Origin: an uncultured Atopobiaceae bacterium
Lineage (GTDB): Bacteria; Actinomycetota; Coriobacteriia; Coriobacteriales; Atopobiaceae
Length of the DNA: 33,696 nt
Assembly (NCBI GenBank): GCA_905235165.1
Contig: CAJOKK010000002.1
Location: 13,100-46,795, forward strand
Reading direction: 5' to 3'
Shown: positions 32,397 to 33,696 of the stretch, piece after piece
How the letters are laid out: every line of letters begins with the position of its first letter
Position numbering within the stretch: position 1 is the first letter of the stretch
Made by a program: the position numbers and the translations under genes
Notes under the pieces: generated by a model
The model's database searches: none
What the model saw: the letters and a program-made list of their open reading frames with translations, nothing else
Told to the model about the DNA's origin: nothing

Positions 32397-33638
32397 ATGG
32401 ACAGGCAAGAACGCGACAAAGACTCGATGGGCATCGGCTGGCAGGGACCGGCCATCGGCCTCATGGACCTCGACGCCTTCTTTGCCTCGGTTGAGCAGCT
32501 CGACCACCCCGAATGGCGCGGCAAGCCCGTCATCGTGGGCGGTGACGTAGAGCGGCGAGGGGTCGTCTCCACCGCCTCCTATGAGGCGAGGACCTACGGC
32601 GTACACTCGGCCATGCCCTCCTACCAGGCCAAGCGCCTCTGCCCCAACGCCATTTGGACGCGAGGCCACTACGCGCGTTACCAGGAGATGTCTCGCCGCG
32701 TAATGGCCATCGTGGCCGACGAGACGCCGCTTCTTGAGCAAGTCTCCATCGACGAAGCCTTCTTTGACGTGACACCCGGGCGATATTCTCGCGAGAGCCC
32801 CATCGACATCTGCCGCCGCATCCAGGCGCGCGTCTGCGAACTGGGCATCACCTGCTCCATCGGCCTCGGGGTGAACAAGACCGTGGCCAAGATCGCCTCA
32901 GAGCGCGAGAAGCCACGCGGCCTGACCGTGGTGCTTCCCGGCATGGAGGCGTCCTTTCTCGCGCCGCTGCCCGTCAAGGCCATGAGCGGCATCGGCTCTG
33001 CAACGGAGGCACGCCTCACGGAGCTGGGCATTCGTACCTTGGGCCAACTCGCGACGCAAGACCCGCAGGTCATGGAGAGGCGCTTTGGCGTGTTTGGGCC
33101 TCGCATGGTCGAGCGCGCTGCAGGACGCGAGCACAGCCTCGTTCGGGCGATTGACGATACCGAGGAGGCCAAGTCGGTCTCCAACGAGCGAACCTTTGCA
33201 CACGACCTCACGAGCGCCGACGAGCTGCGAGCCGCCGTGCGGCATGTGAGCGGCCTGGTGGGCACACGCCTTCGTGCCAAGGGACTGACCGGCACGCAGG
33301 TCACGCTCAAGCTCAAGATGGACATCCACCACACGCACACGGCGCAGCGTCGGCTTGCGCACCCAACCGACGACGAGCATGTCTTTGGCGAGGCGGCGCT
33401 CGGGCTTCTTGACGGCCTTTGGAATGAGGGAACGCCCGTGCGTCTGGTGGGCGTTGGCGTGAGCGGCTTTAACGATACGGGCGGCGAGCAGCTGGCGCTC
33501 TTCTCCGAGGATGCTACCGAGAGTGACCCCCTTGCGGAGAAGGACCTGCGAAAGCTCTCCGTGGCCGCTGACCAAGTGCGTGAGCGCTTTGGCAAAGACG
33601 CACTCTCCTACGGACACGACCTGCGCTTCCGTGAATGA
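32397..33638 (+). CDS. dinB: DNA polymerase IV (DinB, Y family)
   Basis: Error-prone translesion polymerase. The 413-aa protein has MDLDAFFASVEQLDHP (metal-binding Asp), VIVGGDVERRGVVSTASYEAR, SIDEAFFDVT (second catalytic acid pair), GLGVNKTVAKIASEREKPRG, a thumb with helix-hairpin-helix-like SGIGSATEARLTELGI, and a little-finger domain. Near the C-terminus QLALF, 44 residues before the end, is a textbook beta-clamp-binding motif. GTG 32358 opens the frame upstream, but the ATG at 32397 starts just before the family fold and sits seven bases after a TATACT. This suggests a leaderless mRNA separate from the kinase transcript 52 nt upstream. Confidence 0.94.
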   Translation: MDRQERDKDSMGIGWQGPAIGLMDLDAFFASVEQLDHPEWRGKPVIVGGDVERRGVVSTASYEARTYGVHSAMPSYQAKRLCPNAIWTRGHYARYQEMSRRVMAIVADETPLLEQVSIDEAFFDVTPGRYSRESPIDICRRIQARVCELGITCSIGLGVNKTVAKIASEREKPRGLTVVLPGMEASFLAPLPVKAMSGIGSATEARLTELGIRTLGQLATQDPQVMERRFGVFGPRMVERAAGREHSLVRAIDDTEEAKSVSNERTFAHDLTSADELRAAVRHVSGLVGTRLRAKGLTGTQVTLKLKMDIHHTHTAQRRLAHPTDDEHVFGEAALGLLDGLWNEGTPVRLVGVGVSGFNDTGGEQLALFSEDATESDPLAEKDLRKLSVAADQVRERFGKDALSYGHDLRFRE

Positions 33639-33676
33639 GTCAGTTACCGTAGACCTTTTTGACTCATTTCACTTTT
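33631..33676 (+). terminator. Probable dinB terminator
   Basis: GTGAATGAGTCA pairs with TGACTCATTTCAC (33660-33672) with one bulge; TTTT follows. The left arm overlaps the last codons and stop of dinB. The loop is long (about 17 nt), so strength is uncertain. Confidence 0.5.
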
Positions 33677-33696
33677 GATGCCGGACGGGCTGGGGG

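Overview
The window is a gene-dense, high-GC bacterial chromosome segment of mostly housekeeping genes. It looks like an actinobacterium of the class Coriobacteriia (Collinsella/Olsenella/Atopobium relatives). This is inferred from three things: high GC with frequent GTG and TTG starts; a two-subunit glycyl-tRNA synthetase, DapL, folate-dependent TrmFO and pyruvate phosphate dikinase occurring together; and the general look of the intergenic regions. No marker gene was searched against a database. No rRNA, tRNA, phage, insertion sequence or CRISPR array was seen.

Layout. (1) 1-2520: divergent dapL (minus) and dapF (plus), consecutive steps of lysine/peptidoglycan precursor synthesis. (2) 2536-2782: a 247-nt near-perfect palindrome. 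(3) 2835-10055: accessory genes: DUF2252, a DUF308 membrane protein, YihY/BrkB, MarR plus ferredoxin-nitroreductase, a Tat-lipoprotein-like DUF362 protein, an HTH-like DUF2316 protein with a palindrome around its own -10 box, and a short-chain dehydrogenase. (4) 10133-10325: a second copy of the palindromic element, flanked by ordinary terminators. (5) 10442-18732: minus-strand genes tsf, rpsB, xerC, trmFO, dprA, comM, yraN, rnhB. (6) 18733-19230: a 498-nt gap with a 33-bp inverted repeat around an AT-rich centre. (7) 19231-20748: rplS and dgt. (8) 20887-21007: two 45-nt direct repeats. (9) 21085-30120: a long minus-strand series rpsP-khpA-rimM-trmD-lepB-glyQ-glyS-(truncated PPDK regulator)-ppdK, ending in a strong terminator at 21025-21055. 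(10) 30367-33638: plus-strand response regulator, histidine kinase and dinB.

How genes work together. The rpsP series couples ribosome assembly, tRNA modification, protein export and glycine charging. It ends with PPDK and a gene next to it that encodes only the N-terminal domain of the PPDK regulatory kinase/phosphorylase. ppdK appears to have its own promoter and a 5' leader with competing hairpins. The yraN-comM-dprA series fits DNA uptake and recombination. The response regulator and kinase form a two-component system followed by a translesion polymerase.

Most worth a second look: the two-copy palindromic element with compensatory base changes, the stand-alone PPDK-regulator N-domain, the ppdK leader, the 33-bp inverted repeat at 18913-19084, and the DUF2316 operator.
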